Shown here one piece after another: positions 39,220-47,449 of a DNA stretch of 57,960 bases; position 1 is the stretch's first letter, and every line of letters starts with the position of its first letter. The position numbers were made by a program, and so were the translations under genes. Under the pieces are notes generated by a model. That model was not told the DNA's origin. It was given only the letters and a program-made list of their open reading frames with translations, and made no database searches. The stretch is from Pseudomonas amygdali (lineage in GTDB: Bacteria; Pseudomonadota; Gammaproteobacteria; Pseudomonadales; Pseudomonadaceae), in assembly GCF_002699855.1 (NCBI RefSeq), contig NZ_LKBW01000113.1:1-57960 (forward strand), in the 5' to 3' direction.

Positions 39220-39950
39220 TCACGGCCCTCGAAAAAGCTGACGATATGTCGGATACGTTTCTTGTCGGAGGCGTTCAACCGTGTTCGCTGACGGTACTGC
39301 AGGTAGAAGCGCAGGCGCTGGGTGGCCGACAAGTGATACTTCGCGACCTTGTCCAGGCACGCCAGATCCTTGGTGATCCGATAGCGCAGCATGAAGCTCC
39401 ACCAGAATGCGCCATTAGGGCAATCGATGAAAAACAGCCGGCCTTCGTCATCAACCAACAGGTTGCGCCATTTCAAATCATTATGTGTGAAATGGTTGTC
39501 GTGCATGGTCCGGGTACAGGCAGCCAGCTGGTGACTTACAGCGTCGACCCATTGCCGGTCGGCCAGTCGCGGATCCTTGCGTTGCGCCAGCGCAGACAAG
39601 TCTTCGGTATTGGGCAAGCCGCGAGTGATCAGTGCGCCGCGATCATACGCTGCGCCGTTGCGCTCCAGCCCCCAGGCCACCACTTCTGCCGTGGGAATGC
39701 CCCATTTGGCAAAACGCTTGAGGTTCTGCCACTCGGACTTGACCCTGGGCTTGCCGATGTAACGGCGCAGGCCTTTGCCCGCACCTACGTAGCGTTTGAC
39801 GTAGTAGTAAACCCCGGCGCGCTCGACGCGGATGACGTCGGACAGCGGGTCTCGGGTCAACTGCTGGCCTTGCAAGGCAAACACGGAATCCAGACTGCCG
39901 AAATCCTGCTGCAGAAAAGCGTACTCGGGCTCAAGCTTCCAGCCCGCCAT
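39216..39950 (-). CDS. Lipopolysaccharide kinase InaA-family protein (PA5008-type)
   Basis: A 244-residue kinase-fold protein. Lys strand in GVYYYVKRYVGAG, catalytic loop HNDLKWRNLLVD with Asp and Asn both present, and FFIDCPNG for the second metal Asp. This is the most complete classical kinase loop of the neighbours of WaaP. Core position suggests phosphorylation of a heptose or sugar. It overlaps the waaP stop as TGATG at 39950 and is followed by the InaA-like gene with a 4-base overlap. Confidence 0.88.
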   Translation of the reverse strand: MAGWKLEPEYAFLQQDFGSLDSVFALQGQQLTRDPLSDVIRVERAGVYYYVKRYVGAGKGLRRYIGKPRVKSEWQNLKRFAKWGIPTAEVVAWGLERNGAAYDRGALITRGLPNTEDLSALAQRKDPRLADRQWVDAVSHQLAACTRTMHDNHFTHNDLKWRNLLVDDEGRLFFIDCPNGAFWWSFMLRYRITKDLACLDKVAKYHLSATQRLRFYLQYRQRTRLNASDKKRIRHIVSFFEGRE

Positions 39951-40756
39951 CAGAGCGCATCCCCGTAGCGCACTTTGCGCTGATACAGCTTGTCGGCCTT
40001 CTTCTCCAGCCAGCTCAGCAGCGGCGCTTCCTTGAGCAGTATTTCGCGCAGCGGTTTCTGGAAATAACCCTTGAGAAAACGCAGCTTGTCGCGTCGCGTG
40101 AGGCCAATGTCCAGCGCTGAAAAGTACAGCGCGGCCAGGTCCTTGTTGCGCCAGCGCGGCGTGATCGCACGTCGGGTCTGAGCACGGTGCAGGTCGATGA
40201 CCGACAATCTGAAATCGTCAGCGGTGACCGGCGTATCGGTGTGCAGCAGAAAATGACAGATGTAACAGTCGCGATGGTTCACGCCGGCGCGGTGCATCAT
40301 GCCGACCAAGCGGGCAACTTCGGCGATAAACGCTCTTTTCAGACGGGGCTCGGGCGGCTGGGTGCGCCAGTTGAGGCTTACGTCTTCCAGGCTGGTAGTC
40401 GGGGCCAGCTCTTCAGTGACAATAAACGAATGCTGCGCGGCAGGGTTGCTGCCACGTTCACCATAGGCCACGGCCGTCATGGTCGGCACGCCGACTTCAT
40501 GCAGACGCTCGATGGCGTCCCACTCCTTGCCCGCGCCCAGCACCGGCAACTTGGCAGTAGCCAGGTTCTTGGCGATTTCGCCCCAGCCGATGCCACGGTG
40601 GATCTTGACGAAGTAGCCACGCCCGTTGACCTCGGTGCGCAGCGTGCGGCGTCCTTCCAGCTCGCGGTAGACCTCGCCGCTCAGGCCCTCGACCTCGACG
40701 AACGCATCGCGTCCGGCCCACAGGCTCTTGAACGGTTCAGCCAGGAACAGCTTCAT
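39950..40756 (-). CDS. waaP: LPS core heptose(I) kinase
   Basis: WaaP (RfaP), 268 residues, the length of P. aeruginosa WaaP. It phosphorylates heptose I of the inner core, essential for outer-membrane integrity in P. aeruginosa. The N-lobe Lys51 is in GRGYFVKIHRGIG and the catalytic loop NHRDCYICHFLL has Asp163, with DLHRAQ as the second metal site. The longer frame begins TTG-ATG; I use the ATG at 40756, which forms TGATG with the waaG stop. Neighbours waaG and the further kinases show it belongs to one transcript. Confidence 0.96.
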   Translation of the reverse strand: MKLFLAEPFKSLWAGRDAFVEVEGLSGEVYRELEGRRTLRTEVNGRGYFVKIHRGIGWGEIAKNLATAKLPVLGAGKEWDAIERLHEVGVPTMTAVAYGERGSNPAAQHSFIVTEELAPTTSLEDVSLNWRTQPPEPRLKRAFIAEVARLVGMMHRAGVNHRDCYICHFLLHTDTPVTADDFRLSVIDLHRAQTRRAITPRWRNKDLAALYFSALDIGLTRRDKLRFLKGYFQKPLREILLKEAPLLSWLEKKADKLYQRKVRYGDAL

Positions 40757-41877
40757 CAATAGTGCTCCGCCAGAATCACATCCGCAGCGTGTTGCGGCAT
40801 GCTGTAAAGGTCCGCTGTGTCAGCAAAGGCCAGGCCATTGCGACCCCAGGCGCTGCGCGCGTCATCATCCTCAAGCATGTCCGACAGGTAGCGATTGAGT
40901 TGTACCTGATCGAACGGCTCGTCCAGCACCCGCCCGCAGTCAGCTTCGGCTATGTAATGGGCGTACCCGCAGACTGCACTGACCAGAACCGGCAAACCGG
41001 CGACCAGTGCTTCAAGCAATACGGTGCCAGTATTCTCGTTGTAAGCCGGATGAATCAGCAGGTCGGCGCCCAGCAGAAAACGCGGAATATCGCTGCGCCC
41101 TTTCATGAACGTCACCTGGTCGCCCAGGCCCAGCGCCGCGCTTTGCAACTGGAATACTTTGGGGTCGTCCTGGCCGATTACAAACAGGCGGGTACGCTTT
41201 TTGAGCTCGGCAGGCAACGCCGCTAGCGCCTTCAGGCTGCGATCGACGCCCTTTGTCTTGAAACCGGAGCCGATCTGCACCAATAACAGGTCTTCGTCGG
41301 CAAGCCCGAATTCCTTGCGAAAGCCAGCACGGATGTCTGGTGCGTCCGGCGGTGCGCGGCGATCCTGGGAAATGCCCGGTGGCAGCAAATGAAAGCGCGA
41401 CGGCGGGGTGTCGTAATGCTTGATGAACAGCGGCTGCTGTACTTCGGAAATCATCAACACCTGAGTTTTCGAATCTTTAGCGAACACCGCGCGCTCGTAG
41501 TCAGCAAAGTGGCGATAACGGCCCCACTTGCGATACAGCGGGCTGCGCAGGTTCTGCGCCTTGTCCTCGAAGCAGCCGTCGGCGGCGTAATACACATCCA
41601 GACCGGGCATCTTGTTGAAACCGATCAGACGGTCCACCGGGCGCCTGGCCAGGTCTGCTTCCATCCACGCCGTGAGCTTTTCATTGCGTCGATGATTGAA
41701 GAAAGCCTTGACCGGCGCTACCAGCACTTCAAAACCGGGCGGCACATCGCCTTCCCAGATCAGGGTGTAGACGCGGATCTGGTGGCCGCGCTGCTGGCAC
41801 TCCAGAGCAATGCGCATGAAATCGCGTTGCAGACCGCCGAACGGAAAGTATTTGTAGAGTACAAAAGCCAGTTGCAT
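40756..41877 (-). CDS. waaG: LPS core alpha-glucosyltransferase I
   Basis: WaaG, 373 residues, GT4 family, adds the first outer-core hexose (galactosamine-type in P. aeruginosa, glucose in E. coli) to heptose II. It starts MQLAFVLYKYFPFGGLQRD, a strong family signature, and has the donor motif YNENTGTVLLEALVAGLPVL with the EX7E pair. A longer open frame (to 41961) is inside waaC and is rejected. Stop and start overlap with both neighbours as TGATG (41877 and 40756). Confidence 0.96.
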   Translation of the reverse strand: MQLAFVLYKYFPFGGLQRDFMRIALECQQRGHQIRVYTLIWEGDVPPGFEVLVAPVKAFFNHRRNEKLTAWMEADLARRPVDRLIGFNKMPGLDVYYAADGCFEDKAQNLRSPLYRKWGRYRHFADYERAVFAKDSKTQVLMISEVQQPLFIKHYDTPPSRFHLLPPGISQDRRAPPDAPDIRAGFRKEFGLADEDLLLVQIGSGFKTKGVDRSLKALAALPAELKKRTRLFVIGQDDPKVFQLQSAALGLGDQVTFMKGRSDIPRFLLGADLLIHPAYNENTGTVLLEALVAGLPVLVSAVCGYAHYIAEADCGRVLDEPFDQVQLNRYLSDMLEDDDARSAWGRNGLAFADTADLYSMPQHAADVILAEHY

Positions 41878-42941
41878 CAGCCAAGTTCCTTTGCCAGCAA
41901 CAGCGCGCCCAGTTGGCTCGCTACTCGCTCGGGATTCAAACGAGTGAAGCACATCGGCCACTCGCGTTTAAGGTCGAACCGGCGCTGATCATCGGCGGTC
42001 GGTTGGTACGTGCATTTCTTTTGCAGGCAAGGTGTGCAGCCCGGATAGTCGCTGGCCAGATGCACCTGCGACTTGCCATACGCTCCGGTCAGGCCCGGGT
42101 TGGTCGGGCCGAACAGGGAAATGGTCGGCACGTCCAGTGCGGCGGCCAGGTGTCCGATTCCGGTATCCACCGCAACGCAGGCCTGTGCGCTGGCCAATAC
42201 CCGCGCTACACCCGCCAGATTCAATTTCGGCAGCACGTGTGCGCTGTCCAGACCGTCGGCAATGCGCTCGGCGCGTGCCTTTTCTGCCGGGTTGCCCCAT
42301 GGCAATTGCACCTGCAGGCCGCGAGCCGCCATCAGTTCGGCCAGTTGTCGCCAGTACAACTCGGGCCAGTGCTTGGTGTCCCAGGTTGTGCCATGCAGGA
42401 ATAGCACGAACGGAGCCTGCAACGTGTCATCCAGAGTCGCCAGGGGCTTGAGGCCGTAGTCGCCCATACCGGACGGCTGTGAATAACCCAATGCCTGAGC
42501 GAACAACTGACGCAGTCGTTCGACCGCATGCTGCCCGCGCGGCACTGCAAAAGCGCGGTCATAAAAGCGACTGGCGACCGGTTCGCGTGCCGAGTCGCGG
42601 TCCAGCCCCGCCACCGGCGCATCGACATAACGTGTCAGCCAGGCACTTTTGAACAAGCCCTGAGCGTCAATCACCAGATCGTAGCGCTGTTCGCGCACCT
42701 GATGTTTGAAGCGCCGCCACTCCCCCGACCTGAAGGTCTGCCAGAGGTGCTTGCGCCAGCGGCGGATCGCCACCGGGATCACCCTGTCGACCGCTGGGTG
42801 CCAGGCGGGAATTTCGGCGAAACCCTCTTCCACTACCCAGTCAAAGCGGATGCCGGGCAGCGCTCGCTGCGCATCGGTCAGTGCGGGCAAGGCATGGATC
42901 ACATCGCCCAGCGAAGAAGTCTTGATCAGCAGTACCCGCAA
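41877..42941 (-). CDS. waaC: LPS heptosyltransferase I
   Basis: WaaC, 354 residues, GT9 family, adds the first L-glycero-D-manno-heptose to Kdo. Starts MRVLLIKTSSLGDVIHALPAL and has VAVDTGIGHLAAALDVPTIS and LFGPTNPGLTG, typical of ADP-heptose transferases. The start codon is TTG (42939-42941), supported by GGAGG about ten bases upstream and by a 2-base gap after the waaF stop; no ATG fits. TTG may lower its translation relative to waaF. Confidence 0.95.
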   Translation of the reverse strand: MRVLLIKTSSLGDVIHALPALTDAQRALPGIRFDWVVEEGFAEIPAWHPAVDRVIPVAIRRWRKHLWQTFRSGEWRRFKHQVREQRYDLVIDAQGLFKSAWLTRYVDAPVAGLDRDSAREPVASRFYDRAFAVPRGQHAVERLRQLFAQALGYSQPSGMGDYGLKPLATLDDTLQAPFVLFLHGTTWDTKHWPELYWRQLAELMAARGLQVQLPWGNPAEKARAERIADGLDSAHVLPKLNLAGVARVLASAQACVAVDTGIGHLAAALDVPTISLFGPTNPGLTGAYGKSQVHLASDYPGCTPCLQKKCTYQPTADDQRRFDLKREWPMCFTRLNPERVASQLGALLLAKELG

Positions 42942-42943
42942 AA

Positions 42944-43978
42944 TCAGGCGACCTCCACCGGCGTGCTGTTCAGGCGGCTCAGCGCCTGAATCACGGCGTC
43001 CGGTTCAAGCAGACGCATACAGTTGTAATGGCCGAAACGGCAGGTGCGCTCAAAGCACGGGCTGCACTCTATACCCAGGCGCACCACTTCCACTGCGTCG
43101 GCCAGCGGTGGCGTGAAGCCCGGCGAGGTCGAACCGTAGACGGCCACCAGCGGGCGGTTCAGCGCTGCGGCCACATGCATCAGGCCGGAATCGTTGGACA
43201 CCACCGCGTCAGCACACGAGAGCAGGTCGATGGCTTCGGCCAGCGAGGTTTCACCACTGAGGTTGACCGACTCCTCACGCAGACCGGGAATCAGTTCCTG
43301 GCGAATACTCTCGCCGACCGGGTGATCCTTTTTCGAGCCGAACAGCCAGACTTGCCAGCCTTCGCGAATGCTGGCGTCGGCGACTTGTGCGTAATGCTCG
43401 GCAGGCCAGCGCTTGGACTCGCCGAACTCTGCACCTGGGCATAGTGCCAGCACCGGACGATCGAGGGTCAGCCCGAACTTGCTCAACGCCGCATCGCGAG
43501 TCGCGGTGTCGATGCGCAGGCTGGGCTTGGGATAAGGACGCGGCAATTCGGTGCTCTTGTCGAATGCCAAAGCCATGAAACGCTCGATCATCAGCGGATA
43601 GCGCTGTTTGTCGAGGGTGCGCACGTCATTGAGCAGGCCATAGCGGAATTCACCGCGCCAGCCGGTACGCTTCGGTATACCGGCAAAAAAGGGCACCAAA
43701 GCGGATTTCAGCGAGTTGGGCAGCAGGATAGCCTGATCGTATTGGCCAGCCAGGGACTTGCCGATCCGGCGACGGGTCGCCAGCTCGAGGGCACCGTGAC
43801 CCAGCGGGAAACTGAGCGCAGCACGAACCTGCGGCATGCGTTCCAGTATCGGACGGCTCCATTCAGGGGCCAGCACGTCGATTTCGCACTCGGGATGACG
43901 CTGTTTCAGACACTGGAACAGCGTTTGTGCCATCGCCATGTCACCGACCCAGCTAGGCCCAACGATCAGAATTTTCAT
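42944..43978 (-). CDS. waaF: LPS heptosyltransferase II
   Basis: WaaF, 344 residues, GT9 family, adds the second heptose of the inner core. Starts MKILIVGPSWVGDMAMAQTL and has VVSNDSGLMHVAAALNRPLV, then VYGSTSPGFTPPL, the ADP-heptose-binding region. It heads the seven-gene block waaF-waaC-waaG-waaP and three kinases. The 129-base gap to glnE contains a 9-bp inverted repeat (44007-44059). In P. aeruginosa ilvE lies between waaF and glnE as I recall; here the gap is too small for it. Confidence 0.97.
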   Translation of the reverse strand: MKILIVGPSWVGDMAMAQTLFQCLKQRHPECEIDVLAPEWSRPILERMPQVRAALSFPLGHGALELATRRRIGKSLAGQYDQAILLPNSLKSALVPFFAGIPKRTGWRGEFRYGLLNDVRTLDKQRYPLMIERFMALAFDKSTELPRPYPKPSLRIDTATRDAALSKFGLTLDRPVLALCPGAEFGESKRWPAEHYAQVADASIREGWQVWLFGSKKDHPVGESIRQELIPGLREESVNLSGETSLAEAIDLLSCADAVVSNDSGLMHVAAALNRPLVAVYGSTSPGFTPPLADAVEVVRLGIECSPCFERTCRFGHYNCMRLLEPDAVIQALSRLNSTPVEVA

Positions 43979-44006
43979 GTTCTATCCAAAAACGACCAGA
44001 AACGAT

Positions 44007-44059
44007 CAGGGAGGCCGATCAGACTGCGTGACATCCCCACACAACCTGTCGCCTCCCTG
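44007..44059 (-). promoter_or_regulatory. Inverted repeat in the waaF leader
   Basis: CAGGGAGGC (44007-44015) and GCCTCCCTG (44051-44059) are perfect 9-base inverted repeats separated by 35 bases. They lie 29-81 bases before the waaF ATG and close to a TATATAAA-rich stretch (about 44070). They could form a long-looped hairpin in the mRNA leader or bound a DNA site. Seen directly; role unknown. Confidence 0.4.
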
Positions 44060-44107
44060 TCATAGCTTTATATAGTGTTGCAGCGGAATATGGCGTTGCC
44101 GCGCGGC

Positions 44108-47065
44108 TCAGCTCAAACCCATCTGCGTCCAGATCCGCATCACCTCACGCCGCTGGGCATGAAACTGATCGCCGCTGACCACGCCCGCCTGCTTCTGTAA
44201 AGCCTGACGATGCGCTGCCGAGCGGTACGCCTTGTAGGCTTCGCGCAACAGGCCGGCGTCCGTGCCAGGCAACAGTCCGGCGTCCTCAAGCCCTTCGAGA
44301 ATCCGAATGTTGTCGGTGTATTGCAGCAGCGCTGGATGCTCTCTGGACCACGCCAAGGCGGCGTATTGCACCATAAATTCGATATCGACGATACCTCCGG
44401 CGTCCTGCTTGAGGTCGAACGGCACCGACGCCTCGAAGGCATTGGCCGCCCTTCCGGCTGCTGTCACGCGGGTGCCGAGGTTGTCGCGCATCTTGCCGCG
44501 CATCTCGCTGACTTCGGCGCGCAGCTTGTCCAGATCACGCTCGCGCCCCAGCACATCGGCACGGACTTTTTCGAACTGCTCGCCAACATCGCGACTGCCG
44601 GTCATCACCCGCGCACGCACCAGCGCCTGATGCTCCCAGGTCCAGGCTTCATTGGCCTGATAACGGGCGAAGGCCCCCAGCGAACTGACCAGCAACCCGG
44701 ATGCACCCGACGGCCGCAGGCGCATGTCGACGTCATACAGCTGACCGGAGTTGGTTTGCGTGGTCAGCAAATGGATCACCCGCTGCCCCAGACGAGTGAA
44801 GAACTGCGCGGTGTCGATCGGTTTGGCACCGTCGGTCTCGGCCTCCAGATCGCCATCATGAATGAACACCAGATCCAGATCGGAGCCGTGCCCCAGCTCG
44901 ATGCCGCCGACCTTGCCGTAGCCGACAATCACGAAACCTGGGTCGCACAACGTGCCGTCCGGGCGCGAGGGCGTGCCGTGGCGAGCCACGCTGTAGCGCC
45001 ACGCCAGCGCCAGCACCTGGTCCAGAATGGACTCGGCCAGCCAGGTCAGGTAATCACTGACTTTCATCAATGGCAGACTGCCAGATATCTCGGACGCCGC
45101 AACCCGCAGGCTGTGGGCCAGCTTGAAATGCCGCAGGGCTTCCATCTGCTGCTCGAGATCGTCCTCCGGGATACGAATCAGCCGCTCACGCAGCTCGGCC
45201 GCCAGCTCTGGTGCCAACGGCGGATTGAACAGGCGACCTTCATTGAGCAGCTCATCGAGCAGCAGCGGGAAGCGTGCGATCTGCTCCGCAATCCATGGGC
45301 TGGCAGCGCACAGGGTCAGCAGTTGTCGCAACGCATCGGGGTTTTCGGTCAGCAACACCAGATACGCCGAGCGCCGGGCGACCGCTTCTACCAGCGGCAG
45401 CACACGTTCCAGCACCAGGTCGGGCTTCTCATGCTCTACCGCCTGAGCCAGCAACCGAGGGATGAACGCATCCAGCCGCTCACGACTCAGACGCTGCATC
45501 GAACGCAGATTGGGACTGCTGCGCAGGCTGGCCAGATTTTTCAGTGCCTTTTCCGCATCGACGAAACCGGCCTGCAACAGCTGGCGACCCGCGGCTTCCT
45601 CGTCCTGGGACTCTTCCCACAGGGGCAGCCACTCGCCACCCACCGCGACCTCACTGTCGTCCTGCTGCTCATCGTCAGGATCAGAATCGGGGGCGGCGAT
45701 GACCTGACGGAAATGCCAGGACACCCGACTGCGCCAGTACATAAGGCGCTCGTGAAAACTGACCCAGTCGGCAAAGCCCATGATCAGGGCAATGCGTGCC
45801 TGATCCTGATCGTTGTCCGGCAACATTTGCGTCTGACGGTCGGCAATCGCCTGAATCGCGTGCTCGGTATAACGCAAAAACTCGTAACCCTCGCGCAGCT
45901 CTTCAGTCACCGCCGAAGGCAGATAACCCTGCCCTTCAAGGGTTTTCAGCACTTTGAAAAGCGGGCGCTGTTGCAGGCTCAGGTCGCGGCCACCGTGGAT
46001 CAGCTGGAACGCCTGGGCGATGAACTCGACTTCGCGAATACCCCCGGCACCGAGCTTGATGTTTTCCGCCATGCCCTTGCGCTTCACTTCCTGCTGAATC
46101 AGCTGCTTCATGGTGCGCAGCGCTTCAATGGCCGAGAAGTCCAGATAACGGCGATACACAAACGGGCGCAACATATCCAGCAGCTCGGCACCTGCCGTCT
46201 GATCGCCGCCGACCACTCGCGCCTTGATCATCGCGTAACGTTCCCAGTCGCGGCCCTGATCCTGGTAATACTGCTCCAGCGCGTTGAAGCTGAGCACCAG
46301 CGCCCCGGAAGAACCGTAGGGCCGCAGGCGCATGTCGACCCGGAACACGAAACCATCGACAGTCACCGGGTCCAGCGCCTTGATCAGCCGTTGCCCCAGG
46401 CGAATGAAAAACTCCTGATTGTCCAGCGCACGCTTGGTGCCCTGCGTCTCGCCGCCCTCCGGGTAGGCAAAGATCAGGTCAATGTCCGACGAAAGGTTCA
46501 GCTCGACCGCGCCCAGCTTGCCCATGCCAAGAATGACCATGTGCTGCGGCTGCCCCGAGTGACGACCGGTAGGTGTGCCGAACTGCTCGCAGTGCCGTGG
46601 ATACAGCCATTGGTAGGCCAGGTCGATCGAGGCATCGGCCATTTCCGACAGGTCGCGGCAGGTTTCGATCAAATCTGCCTGACGGGTCAGATCGCGCCAG
46701 ATGATTCGCACTTGCTGGCGTGCGCGCTGCCGACGTAGATTACGCCCCAGCTCGTCATCACTCGCGGCGCTCGACAGGGCATCGGCAATCTGACCGCGCA
46801 ATTGGCCAGCAGAGAAGCTACGCTCCAGCTCGCCCGAATCGGCCAGTTGCAGGAGCATCTGCGGGTCACGGCAAATTTGCTCGGTGACAAAATCACTGGC
46901 AGCGCCAACCCTGTCGAACGCCTTGCGGCGCTCCTCGGGCCAGGCCTCGAAAGACGCCAGCGCGTCCTCTGACAAAGCAGTGAGCGCGGCCTGGAACGTC
47001 TGGCGGGCACGGGTAATCAATGGCAGCAGAATGGCCGGAAATTCAGCCAGTAAAGGTAGGCTCAT
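44108..47065 (-). CDS. glnE: Bifunctional glutamine synthetase adenylyltransferase/deadenylase
   Basis: GlnE, 985 residues, adds and removes AMP on glutamine synthetase under the control of PII. Two nucleotidyltransferase halves: the N-terminal AR domain with ELNLSSDIDLIFAYPEGG and RPYGSSGALVLS, and the C-terminal AT domain with ELGHGSDLDLVFIHDGDLEA. Each half has the paired GSD motifs of the family, with a helical linker between them. Length is normal. It lies between waaF and the divergent aceE; the operator-like sites before aceE are also in its 384-base upstream gap. Confidence 0.97.
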   Translation of the reverse strand: MSLPLLAEFPAILLPLITRARQTFQAALTALSEDALASFEAWPEERRKAFDRVGAASDFVTEQICRDPQMLLQLADSGELERSFSAGQLRGQIADALSSAASDDELGRNLRRQRARQQVRIIWRDLTRQADLIETCRDLSEMADASIDLAYQWLYPRHCEQFGTPTGRHSGQPQHMVILGMGKLGAVELNLSSDIDLIFAYPEGGETQGTKRALDNQEFFIRLGQRLIKALDPVTVDGFVFRVDMRLRPYGSSGALVLSFNALEQYYQDQGRDWERYAMIKARVVGGDQTAGAELLDMLRPFVYRRYLDFSAIEALRTMKQLIQQEVKRKGMAENIKLGAGGIREVEFIAQAFQLIHGGRDLSLQQRPLFKVLKTLEGQGYLPSAVTEELREGYEFLRYTEHAIQAIADRQTQMLPDNDQDQARIALIMGFADWVSFHERLMYWRSRVSWHFRQVIAAPDSDPDDEQQDDSEVAVGGEWLPLWEESQDEEAAGRQLLQAGFVDAEKALKNLASLRSSPNLRSMQRLSRERLDAFIPRLLAQAVEHEKPDLVLERVLPLVEAVARRSAYLVLLTENPDALRQLLTLCAASPWIAEQIARFPLLLDELLNEGRLFNPPLAPELAAELRERLIRIPEDDLEQQMEALRHFKLAHSLRVAASEISGSLPLMKVSDYLTWLAESILDQVLALAWRYSVARHGTPSRPDGTLCDPGFVIVGYGKVGGIELGHGSDLDLVFIHDGDLEAETDGAKPIDTAQFFTRLGQRVIHLLTTQTNSGQLYDVDMRLRPSGASGLLVSSLGAFARYQANEAWTWEHQALVRARVMTGSRDVGEQFEKVRADVLGRERDLDKLRAEVSEMRGKMRDNLGTRVTAAGRAANAFEASVPFDLKQDAGGIVDIEFMVQYAALAWSREHPALLQYTDNIRILEGLEDAGLLPGTDAGLLREAYKAYRSAAHRQALQKQAGVVSGDQFHAQRREVMRIWTQMGLS

Positions 47066-47272
47066 GGTCTATCCTTGATCGGCGTGCAAACGCCCGTCTG
47101 TCATGACGGCAAGACGCATCTGCCAGCACCGCTTGTCGAACAAAGGTTATAAATTGCTGGAAAAATCAAATTAGAAGCATAAAAATCCGCTTTTTCCCTG
47201 CAAGATATTCAATAGCAATCAACAGTAACGTCTTAAGTTACAAGACAACAGGAGCGATTGAGTCGCTTCTCT

Positions 47273-47285
47273 GTAGTTTTACTAC
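47273..47285. promoter_or_regulatory. Operator-like palindrome 1 upstream of aceE
   Basis: GTAGTTTTACTAC is a perfect palindrome around TTT and fits the FadR-type GntR consensus TNGTNNNACNA. It lies 165 bases before the aceE ATG. Its partner at 47325-47337 has the same arms. Together they suggest a regulator of the PdhR/FadR type. Binding not shown. Confidence 0.6.
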
Positions 47286-47324
47286 TGGGTCCGATACTCG
47301 GAGGGCTGAAATCGTCGTCGATTT

Positions 47325-47337
47325 GTAGTAAAACTAC
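47325..47337. promoter_or_regulatory. Operator-like palindrome 2 upstream of aceE
   Basis: GTAGTAAAACTAC, perfect palindrome around AAA, extended to TGTAGTAAAACTACA (47324-47338). The centre lies 52 bases from that of palindrome 1, five turns of B-DNA, so proteins on both would be on the same face. It lies 112 bases before the aceE ATG. The rest of this 384-base gap (47066-47449) is AT-rich at 47140-47220 but shows no gene. Confidence 0.6.
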
Positions 47338-47449
47338 ACGCCGCAGGATCCCACCCTCCGGTAATCCAAGAATTTATGTCGTCTGCCCACAAGGCCAGTC
47401 GCAAACTCAGGCAACCGATTCTGGAAGCCTTTCCGCCCTGGAGCAAGCC

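Noticed and set aside
43979..44107. Loss of ilvE between waaF and glnE as something remarkable
   Set aside because: Other Pseudomonas (as I recall, P. putida) have waaF next to glnE, so the arrangement is probably normal for this group.
44210..46738. 842-residue open frame antisense to glnE
   Set aside because: Same bias effect; glnE motifs explain the sequence.
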